Assembly: GCF_009792235.1 (NCBI RefSeq)
Contig: NZ_CP046973.1
Span: forward strand, 4,774,001-4,838,000
Direction of reading: 5' to 3'
DNA length: 64,000 nt
From: Microcystis aeruginosa FD4
GTDB lineage: Bacteria > Cyanobacteriota > Cyanobacteriia > Cyanobacteriales > Microcystaceae
This document shows positions 7,940-16,529 of the stretch, in pieces. The position numbers and the translations under genes are program-made. The notes beneath the pieces were generated by a model. The model did no database searches. It was given only the letters and a program-made list of their open reading frames with translations, and had not been told where the DNA came from. The number at the start of each line of letters is the position of its first letter. Within the stretch, counting starts at the first letter, position 1.

Positions 7940-9517
7940 CTAGCGGAATTTAATCACCTTAATAAAATCCGATGCGGCGATCTCGCTCCCTTGATCGGTC
8001 TTTCTCACAGTATAAGACCGCAGTTCCCTTTGGGTTGTCCCATCAGGATAGACATAAGTATTCTCTCCCCGTAAATTAATCATCGCATCAGTACGGGAGG
8101 TAATCTGCAAGTTCTCTACCGTTACCCTTTCAAACTGATTAAAAAACTTGGGATTGAATTGATTGGCCAATTGGGGAGAGAATAGTTGAACTGCTTGGTC
8201 ATACTGCCGATTAGAAACGAGATAGTAGAGATTTTCAACGGTGGAGATAGCATCAGCTTGATCAAGATAGGGTGAAGTTGAGGGTTCTGGTTCAATTCTA
8301 GAGGGTGTGGGGGTGGGCGTTGGCGATAATTCCACTGGAGATGGTTGGGGACTTGGCAGATAGGGGGATGGAACCCTCACCGTCGGCGCGTTTTCAGGAC
8401 TCGCCTCTGGCGCGTTTTCAGGACTCGCCTCTGGTGCGCTTTCAGGACTCGCTGGAGGGGAGGGTTGAGGGGAGGGCGATCCCGGAGGTGACTGCCGTTG
8501 TAGCTGGTTGAGCCTTTCTTCAAATGCTTTTTGTTGTTGATCTTGAAGATAGACAAATCCGGCCAAGAGAACCAATCCCATCACCCCACCGACAATCCCG
8601 AATTTTAACCAATCTCCCCCCCTAGATTGAGGTGCGGGGGGGTGAACTGCCGTTGATGGGGGCGACGGGGGAAGAAGAACGGTACTTCGAGAAGAAGAAG
8701 GGGCCAAGGCTTCCTGCATAGCTTGGGCCGTAGGAAAGCGCTCCTGATAATGGGACTTGATGGCTTTATCTAACACTAGGGCCAAGCTTGGACTAACTCC
8801 GGGGGCATGATCTCGCCACTGGATTTCCCCGGTCAGAGGATCCGTGGCCAATTCTTGGGGGACTTTTCCCGTGAGAAGATAAATGGCGGTCAATCCCAAA
8901 GCATAAAGGTCGGTGGCGTACACAGGCCGCCCTATACTCTGCTCCGAGGGCATAAAACCAGGTGTACCGATGACAATGGAGCTAGTAGGGTTGCCCGCTG
9001 CTGTCATCACCGTCCCCATGGTTTCCTTAACCGCACCGAAATCAATCAGCACGGGCAGCTCATCTCCCCGCCGCAGAATAATGTTGTCTGGCTTGATATC
9101 CCGATGCACAATCCGGTGATCATGAACATAAACCAAGACGGCTAAGAGTTTTAGCAAGATATCCCGAACCGCCGCATCCCCCAGCACGCCACGATTGCCC
9201 ACCTTTGTCGAGAGGGTTTCCCCATCGATATATTCTTGCACTAGATAGAATTGCCCCTGCTCTTCACCATAAGCATAGAGTTGGGGTATCTGCTCATTTT
9301 TCTGCCCCAAGTCCTCCAAGATGGCAGCCTCTCTCTGAAACCGCTCCCCAATGAGTTGATATATTCGAGGATCGTGAGCGAGGGGCTTCAGTTGCTTGAT
9401 CACGCAGCGACGACGGGAAGGCATTTGGGTGTCTTCTGCCAGATAGGTTGTCCCGAATCCCCCCTCCCCTAGCTTTTTGAGAATTTGATAGCGATTATTG
9501 ACCAGTTGTGAGTCCAT
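7940..9517 (-). CDS. Membrane-anchored Ser/Thr protein kinase with C-terminal extracytoplasmic domain
   Basis: A 525-aa Hanks-type kinase. The kinase domain (residues ~10-270) has GEGGFGTTY, the ATP-binding Lys (K41), HRDIKPDN (D140) and the metal-binding Asp in IDFG (D159), so it looks catalytically competent. One transmembrane helix follows (~305-326, FGIVGGVMGLVLLAGFVYL). Next is a Pro/Ser-rich linker with near-identical ASPENAPE repeats (bases ~8388-8450). A small C-terminal domain (~420-525) resembles the NTF2/ARC6-like domain seen in cyanobacterial kinases of this type. It probably senses an envelope signal and phosphorylates cytoplasmic targets (inference). The repeat linker is prone to length variation. 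Confidence 0.9.
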   Translation of the reverse strand: MDSQLVNNRYQILKKLGEGGFGTTYLAEDTQMPSRRRCVIKQLKPLAHDPRIYQLIGERFQREAAILEDLGQKNEQIPQLYAYGEEQGQFYLVQEYIDGETLSTKVGNRGVLGDAAVRDILLKLLAVLVYVHDHRIVHRDIKPDNIILRRGDELPVLIDFGAVKETMGTVMTAAGNPTSSIVIGTPGFMPSEQSIGRPVYATDLYALGLTAIYLLTGKVPQELATDPLTGEIQWRDHAPGVSPSLALVLDKAIKSHYQERFPTAQAMQEALAPSSSRSTVLLPPSPPSTAVHPPAPQSRGGDWLKFGIVGGVMGLVLLAGFVYLQDQQQKAFEERLNQLQRQSPPGSPSPQPSPPASPESAPEASPENAPEASPENAPTVRVPSPYLPSPQPSPVELSPTPTPTPSRIEPEPSTSPYLDQADAISTVENLYYLVSNRQYDQAVQLFSPQLANQFNPKFFNQFERVTVENLQITSRTDAMINLRGENTYVYPDGTTQRELRSYTVRKTDQGSEIAASDFIKVIKFR

Positions 9518-9571
9518 TCACCCTTACACCCAACAAGAGGGTTAAAAACCTGAAGACTTTTCCGAAATACA

Positions 9572-9617
9572 GAAAAAGTGAGTTAAGGCCAAGAAAAAAA
9601 CCTTAATTTCACTTTTC
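9572..9617. repeat. Long imperfect inverted repeat upstream of the kinase gene
   Basis: GAAAAAGTGAGTTAAGG at 9572-9588 pairs imperfectly with CCTTAATTTCACTTTTC at 9601-9617 around a 12-nt A-rich loop. It sits between the divergent kinase gene and the 9855 reading frame, in a 337-bp gap otherwise without recognisable content. It could be an operator, an RNA hairpin in the kinase leader, or a MITE remnant. Confidence 0.45.
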
Positions 9618-9854
9618 TTGACATTTTACTTTATTCAGGCTCGAATGTCAGCTTTTTTCGGAAATCCATTATAGCTCTAGGAGCATCAATAGGCTAAACT
9701 AACAACTAAAATAAGGACAAATTAATCAAATTATTAACTTAAAGCAGAGCGTCTAATTAATTTAAGAATACCCAGAGGGGTTACAATGTCGCTAACCTAG
9801 CCTACAAATAATTGTGCTTTCCCACTTATAAAATTATTTTTTGATTACCTAAAA

Positions 9855-10124
9855 ATGCAGACAATTACCGATGGGAAGTGGCCAACAAGATTTATGTTAG
9901 GGACTTCTCCTAGCTTGTTTTATCTAGCCTATGGAACTTATTATCGGCTTAATAGCAGCCAATTAAGTGATTCTGGGGAATTTACCGATGAAAAAAGGCG
10001 AATAGTTCCACAGTTGGCCATTTTCAAACCTTATCAACTCTTGATCGCCACAGCTTTTGATCTCTATCAAACCTATTCAATCTTAGAGTCACAAAACCAT
10101 CGAAATCTTGTCCCACAGGTCTAA
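9855..10124 (+). CDS. Hypothetical protein, 89 aa
   Basis: ATG-initiated 89-codon frame with no recognised domain; moderately hydrophobic around FYLAYGTYYRLNSS and YQLLIATAFDLYQTYS. No strong ribosome-binding site is seen upstream. It could be a lineage-specific small protein or a chance frame between the kinase and L,D-transpeptidase genes. Confidence 0.3.
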   Translation: MQTITDGKWPTRFMLGTSPSLFYLAYGTYYRLNSSQLSDSGEFTDEKRRIVPQLAIFKPYQLLIATAFDLYQTYSILESQNHRNLVPQV

Positions 10125-10179
10125 AAAGCAGCAATCAGATTAGAATACAGATAAAAATTTTTGACTTTGCTGGTGTCAG

Positions 10180-10680
10180 ATGCGAGTTTTTGTGGCGATT
10201 CTCTGTTTATATCTAGGAATAGGGGAATTTTTCCTCCATCCCCCGATTAGTCTGGGCAATTCCCGTACCGCAGCCACGGCAGCCCGAACGGAAACCCGGT
10301 TGCTGCTGAATTTGAAAAAAAGACGAGTTTTTGTTTACCAAGGACAGAAAATAATTGCTTCTTACCCAGTGGCGATCGGTCGTCGGGGTTGGGAAACCCC
10401 CACGGGAGAATTTAGGGTGATTCAGATGGTGCGGGAACCAGTCTGGGAACATCCTTTCACCGGGCAACTGGTGCCATCGGGAAAAAACAACCCTTTAGGG
10501 GCGCGTTGGATCGGATTTTGGACGGATGGCCAGAATTTTGTCGGTTTTCACGGTACACCCCAAGAAAATCTCGTCGGCCAGGCCGTCTCCCACGGTTGCG
10601 TCAGGATGCGCAATCGAGATATAAAGGCTTTATTTGAAAAGGTACAAATCGGCACTTCGGTGATAGTAATCGCTCAATAA
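10180..10680 (+). CDS. L,D-transpeptidase (YkuD family)
   Basis: A 166-aa protein with an N-terminal hydrophobic segment (residues 2-24) acting as signal peptide or anchor. The YkuD domain follows, ending in the catalytic motif HGTPQENLVGQAVSHGCVRMRN, with the His and Cys in SHGCVR around residues 145-148. By family knowledge it forms 3-3 cross-links in peptidoglycan or attaches proteins to it in the periplasm. Length and motif are complete. It stands alone and is followed by a mobile repeat cluster. Confidence 0.9.
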   Translation: MRVFVAILCLYLGIGEFFLHPPISLGNSRTAATAARTETRLLLNLKKRRVFVYQGQKIIASYPVAIGRRGWETPTGEFRVIQMVREPVWEHPFTGQLVPSGKNNPLGARWIGFWTDGQNFVGFHGTPQENLVGQAVSHGCVRMRNRDIKALFEKVQIGTSVIVIAQ

Positions 10681-10681
10681 G

Positions 10682-10741
10682 TAGGGTCTGCTGAAAAAGT
10701 TTCTTGGTCAGGTTAGGAGTCGGTCGTCGGTCGTCAGGAGT
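10682..10741. repeat. Interspersed repeat (AGGGTCTGCTGAAAAAGTTT family)
   Basis: AGGGTCTGCTGAAAAAGTTT followed by a GGAGTCGGTCGTC stretch. Inverted relatives lie at 55383-55474 and 56437-56495 (ACTCCTA...AACTTTTTCAGCA(G/A)ACCCT). Non-coding; probably a small dispersed element of MITE size with unclear ends. Confidence 0.55.
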
Positions 10742-10746
10742 AATTT

Positions 10747-10853
10747 ATACTAAATCCGTTGAGTATAGGCTACATATCAGGAAAGGCAAAAGGCAAGAGG
10801 CAAAAGGCAAAGGGTAGAATAAATAATCAGTTTTTAATAACTGGATTTAGTAT
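10747..10853. mobile_element. MITE of the ATACTAAATCC family
   Basis: 107-bp element with terminal inverted repeat ATACTAAATCC / GGATTTAGTAT. Its interior includes GTTGAGTATAGGCTACATAT and AATAAATAATCAGTTTTTAA. Relatives are at 46737-46841 (opposite orientation) and 52194-52311. TA dinucleotides flank the ends, which would fit a TA-targeting transposase, but I cannot fix the exact boundary. Confidence 0.65.
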
Positions 10854-10903
10854 TAGATAGTCAACAGTTTAAAATGAGAGAAACTGAGCAAAGAGGATAA
10901 TCG

Positions 10904-11158
10904 GTGAATATTATTGAACTAATCGGGATCGTGGCGGGAATATTAACCACTGTCTCCTTTTTACCCCAAGTGATTAAAACTTGGCGTTATCGTTCGGCTA
11001 AGGACTTGTCCCTAACTATGTTTATTTGCTTTTGTCTGGGGGTTTTTCTTTGGCTCATCTACGGGATTTATATGAGCAGTAAACCGATTATTATCGCTAA
11101 TTTTGTTACTTTTATCTTAGCGGGGACAATTCTCTATTTTAAGATTAAATATGATTAA
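10904..11158 (+). CDS. SemiSWEET / PQ-loop sugar transporter-like protein
   Basis: An 84-aa protein with three predicted transmembrane helices and the PQ-loop motif FLPQV (residues 19-23), the size and layout of bacterial SemiSWEETs. These dimerise to form a sugar uniporter in the membrane. The conserved helix-2/3 segment (SLTMFICFCLGVFLWLIYGI) fits the family. The start is GTG with AGAGGA about 8 bp upstream. Substrate cannot be told from sequence. Confidence 0.85.
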   Translation: MNIIELIGIVAGILTTVSFLPQVIKTWRYRSAKDLSLTMFICFCLGVFLWLIYGIYMSSKPIIIANFVTFILAGTILYFKIKYD

Positions 11159-11307
11159 ATTGACAATCCCTTGCGGCCCTATTGGCTCACGTCATGACAA
11201 TTCTACAATTTATCCCCACATCTAGGGGCGAGGATAGGATTTTTAGGTTAATTTATTGTTAAGATGATCATTTTTGACCATTTAGACTACATTTGGGGTC
11301 AAGAAAC

Positions 11308-12579
11308 ATGAGCGATCGCATCGAGTGGATTAATGCCCTATCAACCCGTCCCTCCCTAGAAGCGGCGGTGACGGAGGTAGTGGAAAAAGTGACAGATAAG
11401 TTAGTTGGATCGGCAGATCTAGCCATAATTTTTATTTCTTCTGCCTATGCCAGCGACTATCCCCGTTTAGTTCCCTTAATCTTGGATAAACTCCCCGTTC
11501 CTGTCCTGATCGGCTGCGGTGGGGCGGGGATTGTCGGCATGGGTGACAGGGAAAAAGCGCGAGAAATCGAAGCGAGTCCGGCTTTAAGTCTCACCGTCGC
11601 CCATTTGCCTAATGTGGAAGTGCAGCCCTTCTATATCGAAGCGGCGGAAATGCCCGATCTCGACAGTTCCCCCTCTAGTTGGACAGAATTATTAGGGGTA
11701 GAAGCGGCCAAAAATCCCCAATTTATCCTTTTAGCCGCTCCTTTTTCCGGTCGCATCAATGATCTGTTAGAGGGTTTAGATTTTGCCTACCCCGGTTCGG
11801 CCAAAATCGGCGGTTTAGTCAGTGGTGGCATGATCGAACGTTCTGGGGGTCTATTCTACCACGATCAACAAAAACCCCGTAATAGCTATCTCTATCGTCA
11901 GGGAACCGTAGGAATCGCCCTTTCTGGCAATATTATCGTCGAAACTATCGTCGCCCAGGGTTGTCGTCCCATCGGACCGATTTATCAGGTGAGTGAGGGA
12001 GAACGCAATATTATCATCTCCATGACCAGTAAAGAGGCCGATGCTACCCCGCAACCACCTTTAAATCTACTGCGGGATTTAATTGCCTCCTTGAGGGAAA
12101 AAGACCGAGAATTAGCGCAACACTCGCTTTTTATCGGTATTGCTAGGGATGAGTTTAAAATGCAGTTGCGGCCCGGGGATTTCTTAATTCGCAATCTTTT
12201 GGGAGTAGATCCTCGCCAAGGTGCGATCGCAATTGGCGATCAAGTTCGTCCGGGGCAGCGGGTACAATTTCACCTGCGCGATGCCGAGACTTCCGCCCTA
12301 GATTTAGAATTACTTTTGCAAGCTTTTCCCCAAGAAAAACCCGCTAGTTCAGATATACTAGGCGCTTTGCTCTTTTCCTGTCTCGGTCGCGGGGAAAATC
12401 TCTACGAAAAACCGGACTTTGATTCGGGTCTTTTTCAGCGTTATTTCGCCAATGTTCCCCTCGCTGGTTTCTTTGGCAACGGAGAAATCGGGCCGGTGGC
12501 GGGGCGCACTTTTTTACACGGTTATACTTCGGCTTTTGCCCTCTTTCGTCAGGGAATTTATCCTATACTAAATGATTAG
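11308..12579 (+). CDS. FIST domain sensory protein
   Basis: About 423 aa with the FIST N domain (SSAYASDYPRLVPLILDKL, then LIGCGGAGIVGMGDREKA near residue 70) and the FIST C domain (FGNGEIGPVAGRTFLHGYTSAFALF at the end). FIST proteins bind small ligands, proposed to be amino acids, in signal transduction. Here no kinase or cyclase domain is attached, so it is a stand-alone sensor. I chose the ATG at 11308 (MSDRIEW) over an in-frame TTG 15 bases earlier. The end is 19 bp from the start of the broken Uma2 gene. Confidence 0.85.
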   Translation: MSDRIEWINALSTRPSLEAAVTEVVEKVTDKLVGSADLAIIFISSAYASDYPRLVPLILDKLPVPVLIGCGGAGIVGMGDREKAREIEASPALSLTVAHLPNVEVQPFYIEAAEMPDLDSSPSSWTELLGVEAAKNPQFILLAAPFSGRINDLLEGLDFAYPGSAKIGGLVSGGMIERSGGLFYHDQQKPRNSYLYRQGTVGIALSGNIIVETIVAQGCRPIGPIYQVSEGERNIIISMTSKEADATPQPPLNLLRDLIASLREKDRELAQHSLFIGIARDEFKMQLRPGDFLIRNLLGVDPRQGAIAIGDQVRPGQRVQFHLRDAETSALDLELLLQAFPQEKPASSDILGALLFSCLGRGENLYEKPDFDSGLFQRYFANVPLAGFFGNGEIGPVAGRTFLHGYTSAFALFRQGIYPILND

Positions 12580-12715
12580 TACGCTAGGGAGTAGAACGAT
12601 GGTAAAGGCGATATCTTTCTCTGAGTCGGAGATTATCTATCCCGATAGTGATGGTAAACCGATGGCCGATAATACCAAACAGTTTCGCTGGATCGTGACG
12701 ATCAAGGAAAATCTC

Positions 12716-13021
12716 GGCTCTTCTGGTTTTTGTGTGGAAGGAAGAAGAATAGGGATAATTTGGGTGCATCTCAATTTGGTCGAAATATCTAGAGGACATT
12801 TTGGGCGCACGCAGTGCGCCCCTACCATTGGCGCAATCATATTATTGTAGGGGCGAATTGCCTTCGCCCTCTTTGAATAACTGCTGCTGCTCACCTATAG
12901 GTGAGGGAAAGTCTCAAAATTGAGATGCAGCCGATAATTTTCGGGAAATATAGTCTTTAAAGCCTTGTCTGGCAAGACTCCTACGAAGGATAAGCACTGA
13001 TACACAAAGTCGAGGAGAGCC
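12716..13021. mobile_element. Composite MITE: outer element (TIR GGCTCT...) carrying an inner MITE
   Basis: 306-bp element with ends GGCTCTTCTGG...TTTGTGTG and CACAAAGTCGAGGAGAGCC, an imperfect inverted repeat of about 20 bp. It is flanked by the 7-bp duplication AAATCTC (12709-12715 and 13022-13028). A second element is inserted in it (12762-12932). The same composite is at 47020-47328 and a right-end fragment at 61699-61768. No coding capacity. Confidence 0.88.
12762..12932. mobile_element. Inner MITE (TIR GGGTGCATCTC) inside the outer MITE
   Basis: 171-bp element with termini GGGTGCATCTCAATTT and AAATTGAGATGCAGCC. It is flanked inside the outer MITE by an 8-bp duplication GATAATTT on both sides (12754-12761 and 12933-12940). 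It contains a GCGCACGCAGTGCGC palindrome and a GGGGCGAATTGCCTTCGCCC hairpin. A solo, internally shorter copy with its own 8-bp duplication is at 3136-3244. Confidence 0.88.
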
Positions 13022-13104
13022 AAATCTCGAATGTTTATTCGCAGAAAATGACAATGTGTTTATCGCCGGCGATCTGTTGTGGTATCCGGTCGAGGGGGAT
13101 ATTG

Positions 13105-14445
13105 ACATCCTCACCGCCGGGGCCGGACGGTGATGACCGGCAATTCAAAACAAACTTAATTGAATGAATTTCGGATGGGTTGACGCTTCACGGGATGCCG
13201 CTTCTTTAACAGAAGTCTGACGCTTTCCTCCACGCCCATTTTGAGTGTCCGAATGCCCGACGGCCACTTTCATATTAATTGCTGCATTCACATCTCTATC
13301 GTGGAAAGTACCACAAAAAAGGCATTCCCATTCACGGACATTTAACGCTTTTTTGCCTCCAATATTCCCACAACAGGAGCATCGCTGACTGGTTGGCTCC
13401 CAACGGGAAATTAGTCGAAAATCACGCCCATATTTATCGGACTTCGCTGATAGCATATCTCGAAAAGACCGCCCTCCTAAATCTGATATAGCACGGGACA
13501 ATTTTCGATTTTTAACCATTCCCGATGTGTTTAAATCTTCTAGGACTATCGTTTGATTCTCACGGACAATTCTAGTAGATAGTTTCTGCAAGAAATCAGT
13601 CCGAGTATCTTTAATCTTTGCCTGGATTTTAGCTACTCGTTTTCTGGCTTTCTCTCTTCTTTTACTTCCTTTCTGTTTTCTAGAAAGGTTTCTCTGTGCT
13701 TTTTTAAGCCGTTTTAATCGTCTTTTTAAAGGTTTTGGTGCATCTATTTTTTCTCCTGTGTCTAATGTGGCAAAAGTAGCAATCCCTAAATCGATTCCTA
13801 CAGCTTGCTCGTTATCTGGCAAAGTTTCGGGTTGAATCTCAACAACAAAGCTGAGAAAATATCGCTCGGCTGCGTCTTTAATCACGGTGACGCTAGATGG
13901 TTTAGAGGGTAATGGACGGCTCCAAACCACTTTTAAATCAACAATTTTTGCTAAAGTAACGCTGTGTTGATTAACCATCCGTTGTCAGTAAACCTTGCTG
14001 ATTGTTTAGATTTACGCTTTTTAAACTTAGGAGGCTTAACTTTTCTGCCTTTTCTTTTTCCTTTACAGGATGCAAAAAAGTTAGAATAAGCAGTTTCTAA
14101 GTCTCTTAAAGACTGTTGCAAAGGAATAGAAGAAACCTCAGTCAGCCAGACTTTTTCTGTTGTCTTTTTAATTTGAGTTAGTCTTTTGGACAACTCTGTA
14201 TATTTCAGCTTTTTCTCTCCTTGTCGATAGAGTTCTTGGCAGTAAGCTAAGGTATCGTTCCAGACGACACGCACACACCCAAACAATTGAGACAAAAGCC
14301 TCTTTTGTTGGTCGGTTGGATAAATCCGGTATTGATACCTTGCTTTCATTGGGTTAGAATGGGTGTGTCTGTACTTTATTTTAACTAGGTCTGCCAATAA
14401 TCTCAAAGAGATTTAAATTCATTTTCGTCTTGACATCCTCATCCT
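13105..14445 (-). mobile_element. tnpB-only IS200/IS605-type (IS1341-like) element
   Basis: The element spans from a GC-rich hairpin region (CCGCCGGGGCCGGACGGTGATG, from about 13100) past the tnpB stop to about 14445. No tnpA lies beside it. It interrupts the Uma2 gene. As usual for this family there are no inverted repeats or target duplication, so both boundaries are approximate. The end after the tnpB stop (13100-13144) is where an omega RNA would be expected. Confidence 0.7.
13145..14349 (-). pseudogene. tnpB: TnpB RNA-guided nuclease, frameshifted
   Basis: Two overlapping frames make one TnpB. The N-terminal part runs from ATG 14349 (MKARYQYRIYPTDQQKRLL) to about 13951. The rest runs from about 13978 to the stop at 13145. 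The RuvC residues are all present: D in GIDLGIATF, E in VLEDLNTSGM and D in HDRDVNAAINM. So is the zinc ribbon (CSCCG and CLFCG). Only one frameshift near FTDNG(W/F) separates the parts. It could be recently inactivated or a sequencing error. TnpB proteins are RNA-guided DNA nucleases that help their element persist. Confidence 0.85.
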
Positions 14446-14911
14446 CACCGCTCCGGCATAAGCAATGGTTAGAAAACCAGATTGCGCCGCAGGTAGTCTT
14501 TGAAATTCTCTCTCCGGGCAACAATAAAGCGGAAATGCGCCGAAAATGGCAATTTTATCAGCGTTTTGGCGTAGAAGAATATTATCTCTATGATCCCGAT
14601 GCTAATTATCTACAGGGTTGGTGGCGAAGGGGTGATCAATTGGAGATGATTCCCGCAATTGATAATTGGCAGAGTCCGCTTCTACAGATTCGTTTTCAAC
14701 TGGAGAGTCCCCAGTTAGCTATTTTTTATCCCGATGGCTCGCGGTTTTTGACCACCCTAGAAATCAAGCAAAAAGCTGAATTAGCCGAACAACGAGCAGA
14801 CGCTGCCGAACAGCAAGCCCCACAGGAACGTCAACGGGCCCGGGAAGCTGAGGCAAAATTAGCCCGCATAGAGGCGCAATTACGGGCAATGGGGATTAAT
14901 CTAGAGGAAAG

Positions 14912-15691
14912 CTAACGAGAGACTGGAAGGACGGGATTTAACCAGTGGAGAATCTCATCTTTGAGACGGGAATTATCCCGGGCAAGTCCCTGTTTTAACC
15001 ATTGGCCGATCGCGTCGAGGGGAGTAAATACTTCTCCGGTTTGCCAACTGACATCTTGACTCAAGGGAGTGAGATGATTGCCCGGGAGAGTTCGCAGGGC
15101 AATTAAATCATTAAAGCGTTTTTTTAGCAGGGGATTTAATACCAGAGATTGATCGATCGTGTCGTCTTGAAAACGGATTAAAAGATTGCGACGAATGGCA
15201 TAATCTTGGAAAATTAACTCGTTTGTTTCTTCGGGAGAAGGGGTAAATTCGAGGTTAAAAGTGGTGTCAATTTGCAAAGGTTCAATAAAGGGAATAGCCC
15301 GACGAATGGGATAATTATTGAAGGAAATGAGGATATTTCCCTCCCGTTCCACTTCGTAGAGACTACCGATTAATAAATGTAGTTTACACCCCATACTGTG
15401 ACCCAATCCGTAGATGGGGAGATAACCTTGGGGCAGACTATGATTCCAGCGCAGACGTTCAATAATATTATCAAAACGGTTTAAAACTGTGCGGGCGATC
15501 GATTTGTGATCGAGGGTATTAACAAAGGGAGTCGCAACAATAGCGTATCCTGAATTCCCAAGACTTTCTAATAACCAACGATAGGTGATATTCGGGGCTG
15601 TCGCCACAAATGCCCCCCCTAAAAAGTGAATGATACCCCGGGGGCGACGGGGGAGAAAAACCCAATTACCTGCTATTTCTTGCCAATTCAT
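14912..15691 (-). CDS. DUF1350 family protein (alpha/beta-hydrolase fold)
   Basis: A 259-aa protein starting MNWQEIAGNWVFLPRRPRGIIHFLGG, the characteristic opening of the cyanobacterial and plastid DUF1350 family. It contains a nucleophile-elbow-like GLGHSMGCKLHLLIGS (around residue 92) on an alpha/beta-hydrolase scaffold. No substrate is known. It converges on and overlaps the Uma2 remnant by 4 bp. Confidence 0.8.
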   Translation of the reverse strand: MNWQEIAGNWVFLPRRPRGIIHFLGGAFVATAPNITYRWLLESLGNSGYAIVATPFVNTLDHKSIARTVLNRFDNIIERLRWNHSLPQGYLPIYGLGHSMGCKLHLLIGSLYEVEREGNILISFNNYPIRRAIPFIEPLQIDTTFNLEFTPSPEETNELIFQDYAIRRNLLIRFQDDTIDQSLVLNPLLKKRFNDLIALRTLPGNHLTPLSQDVSWQTGEVFTPLDAIGQWLKQGLARDNSRLKDEILHWLNPVLPVSR

Positions 15692-15853
15692 AATTAGTTA
15701 TCAGTTAATTAATAACTTAGTCACTGACCAAATAAATATCACTTCATATTATACTAAATCCTGTTGAAAAGGGATAGGAGATTAGCCAGAGATTGGCACC
15801 GCCGGATAACGATAACTGCTTGCCCAAATCATCAAAGATCGGGATGAATAGTT

Positions 15854-16420
15854 CTAGGCCAGTTTTTTCTTAATAAAAGCCACTAATTGAGACATTTGTT
15901 TCTTGATACTTTCCATTTCTGTTTGCATTTGGGCAATTTGGGACTGGAGAGTCTGAATATCGGTGCTATAATCCCCGGTGAGTTCCTCTGGTTTCGGGCT
16001 AGAAACTGTTGGTTTGGGAGAATATTGTGAATATTGTTTGGCCTTGGTCATCGCTTCTTTAATCGCTTGTACCAATTGTTTTTGGTCGAAAGGCTTCTCA
16101 ATAAAGGCAAAATGCTGGAAAGGTTCGGGGATTTTCTCTACTACCTCCTCTTTCCGTCCCGACATTAACACTAGGGGAATACTTTTGAGATTATCTTCTC
16201 TTTGGATTTCCTGAAACAGATCCCAACCGCTCATTTTCGGCAGCAGGAAGTCCAAAATAATCAAATTCGGGTTTTCGGTACGGATGAGATTATAGCCCTC
16301 TAATCCGTCTTTAGCTTCGAGGACTTCAAAGTTACCCTCTGGTAACATATCGCGAACGTGCATCCTGATCACTTTACTGTCATCGATAACGAGAATTTTA
16401 TGATTTGACACAATATACAC
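15854..16420 (-). CDS. Single-domain response regulator with C-terminal coiled coil
   Basis: A 188-aa protein: receiver domain (residues ~7-130) with the acidic pair in VIDDS, phospho-acceptor Asp in LIILDFLLPKMSGW, conserved Thr/Ser in VLMSGR and Lys in IEKPFD. A Ser/Pro/Lys linker and a short coiled coil (QTLQSQIAQMQTEMESIKKQ) follow, so there is no DNA-binding output domain. It resembles PatA/CheY-like regulators of cyanobacterial phosphorelays. The start is GTG; an in-frame GTG four codons later is an alternative. No cognate kinase adjoins it. Confidence 0.88.
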   Translation of the reverse strand: MYIVSNHKILVIDDSKVIRMHVRDMLPEGNFEVLEAKDGLEGYNLIRTENPNLIILDFLLPKMSGWDLFQEIQREDNLKSIPLVLMSGRKEEVVEKIPEPFQHFAFIEKPFDQKQLVQAIKEAMTKAKQYSQYSPKPTVSSPKPEELTGDYSTDIQTLQSQIAQMQTEMESIKKQMSQLVAFIKKKLA

Positions 16421-16529
16421 CTTAGAAAAGAGATAATAGATAAGCTCGATGATTCGAGGGGGTATTGAGGGAAACTGTCGGGATAGGGATTGAGGATTCC
16501 CAAAAACCCCTTAGAAACTAACATACACC

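Larger units (their letters stand above)
12599..14915 (+). pseudogene. Uma2 family (DUF820) gene interrupted by a MITE and a tnpB element
   Basis: The N-terminal piece (12599-12715) encodes SEIIYPDSDGKPMADNTKQF, the typical Uma2 start. The middle piece (13022-13104) encodes NVFIAGDLLWYPVEGD. The C-terminal piece (about 14447-14915) encodes ENQIAPQVVFEILSPGNNK and the coiled-coil tail AELAEQRADAAEQQ. Removing the MITE plus one copy of its 7-bp duplication rejoins ENLECLFAENDNVFIAG in frame. The second break, by the tnpB element, appears to have lost about 20 codons around the expected PDV motif. Uma2 proteins are PD-(D/E)XK-like and very numerous in cyanobacteria. The 3' piece is still an open frame, so a shortened product is possible. 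The 3' end overlaps the DUF1350 gene by 4 bp. Confidence 0.85.

Noticed and set aside
9855..10124. A secreted or enzymatic role for the 89-aa protein
   Set aside because: No signal peptide, domain or context; kept only as a low-confidence hypothetical.
12572..12850. A 92-codon plus-strand reading frame
   Set aside because: It is the start of the Uma2 gene running into the MITE, not an independent gene.
13145..14349. Treating the tnpB genes as Cas12-type CRISPR effectors
   Set aside because: Size, zinc ribbon and IS context are those of TnpB, and there is no array or adaptation gene.
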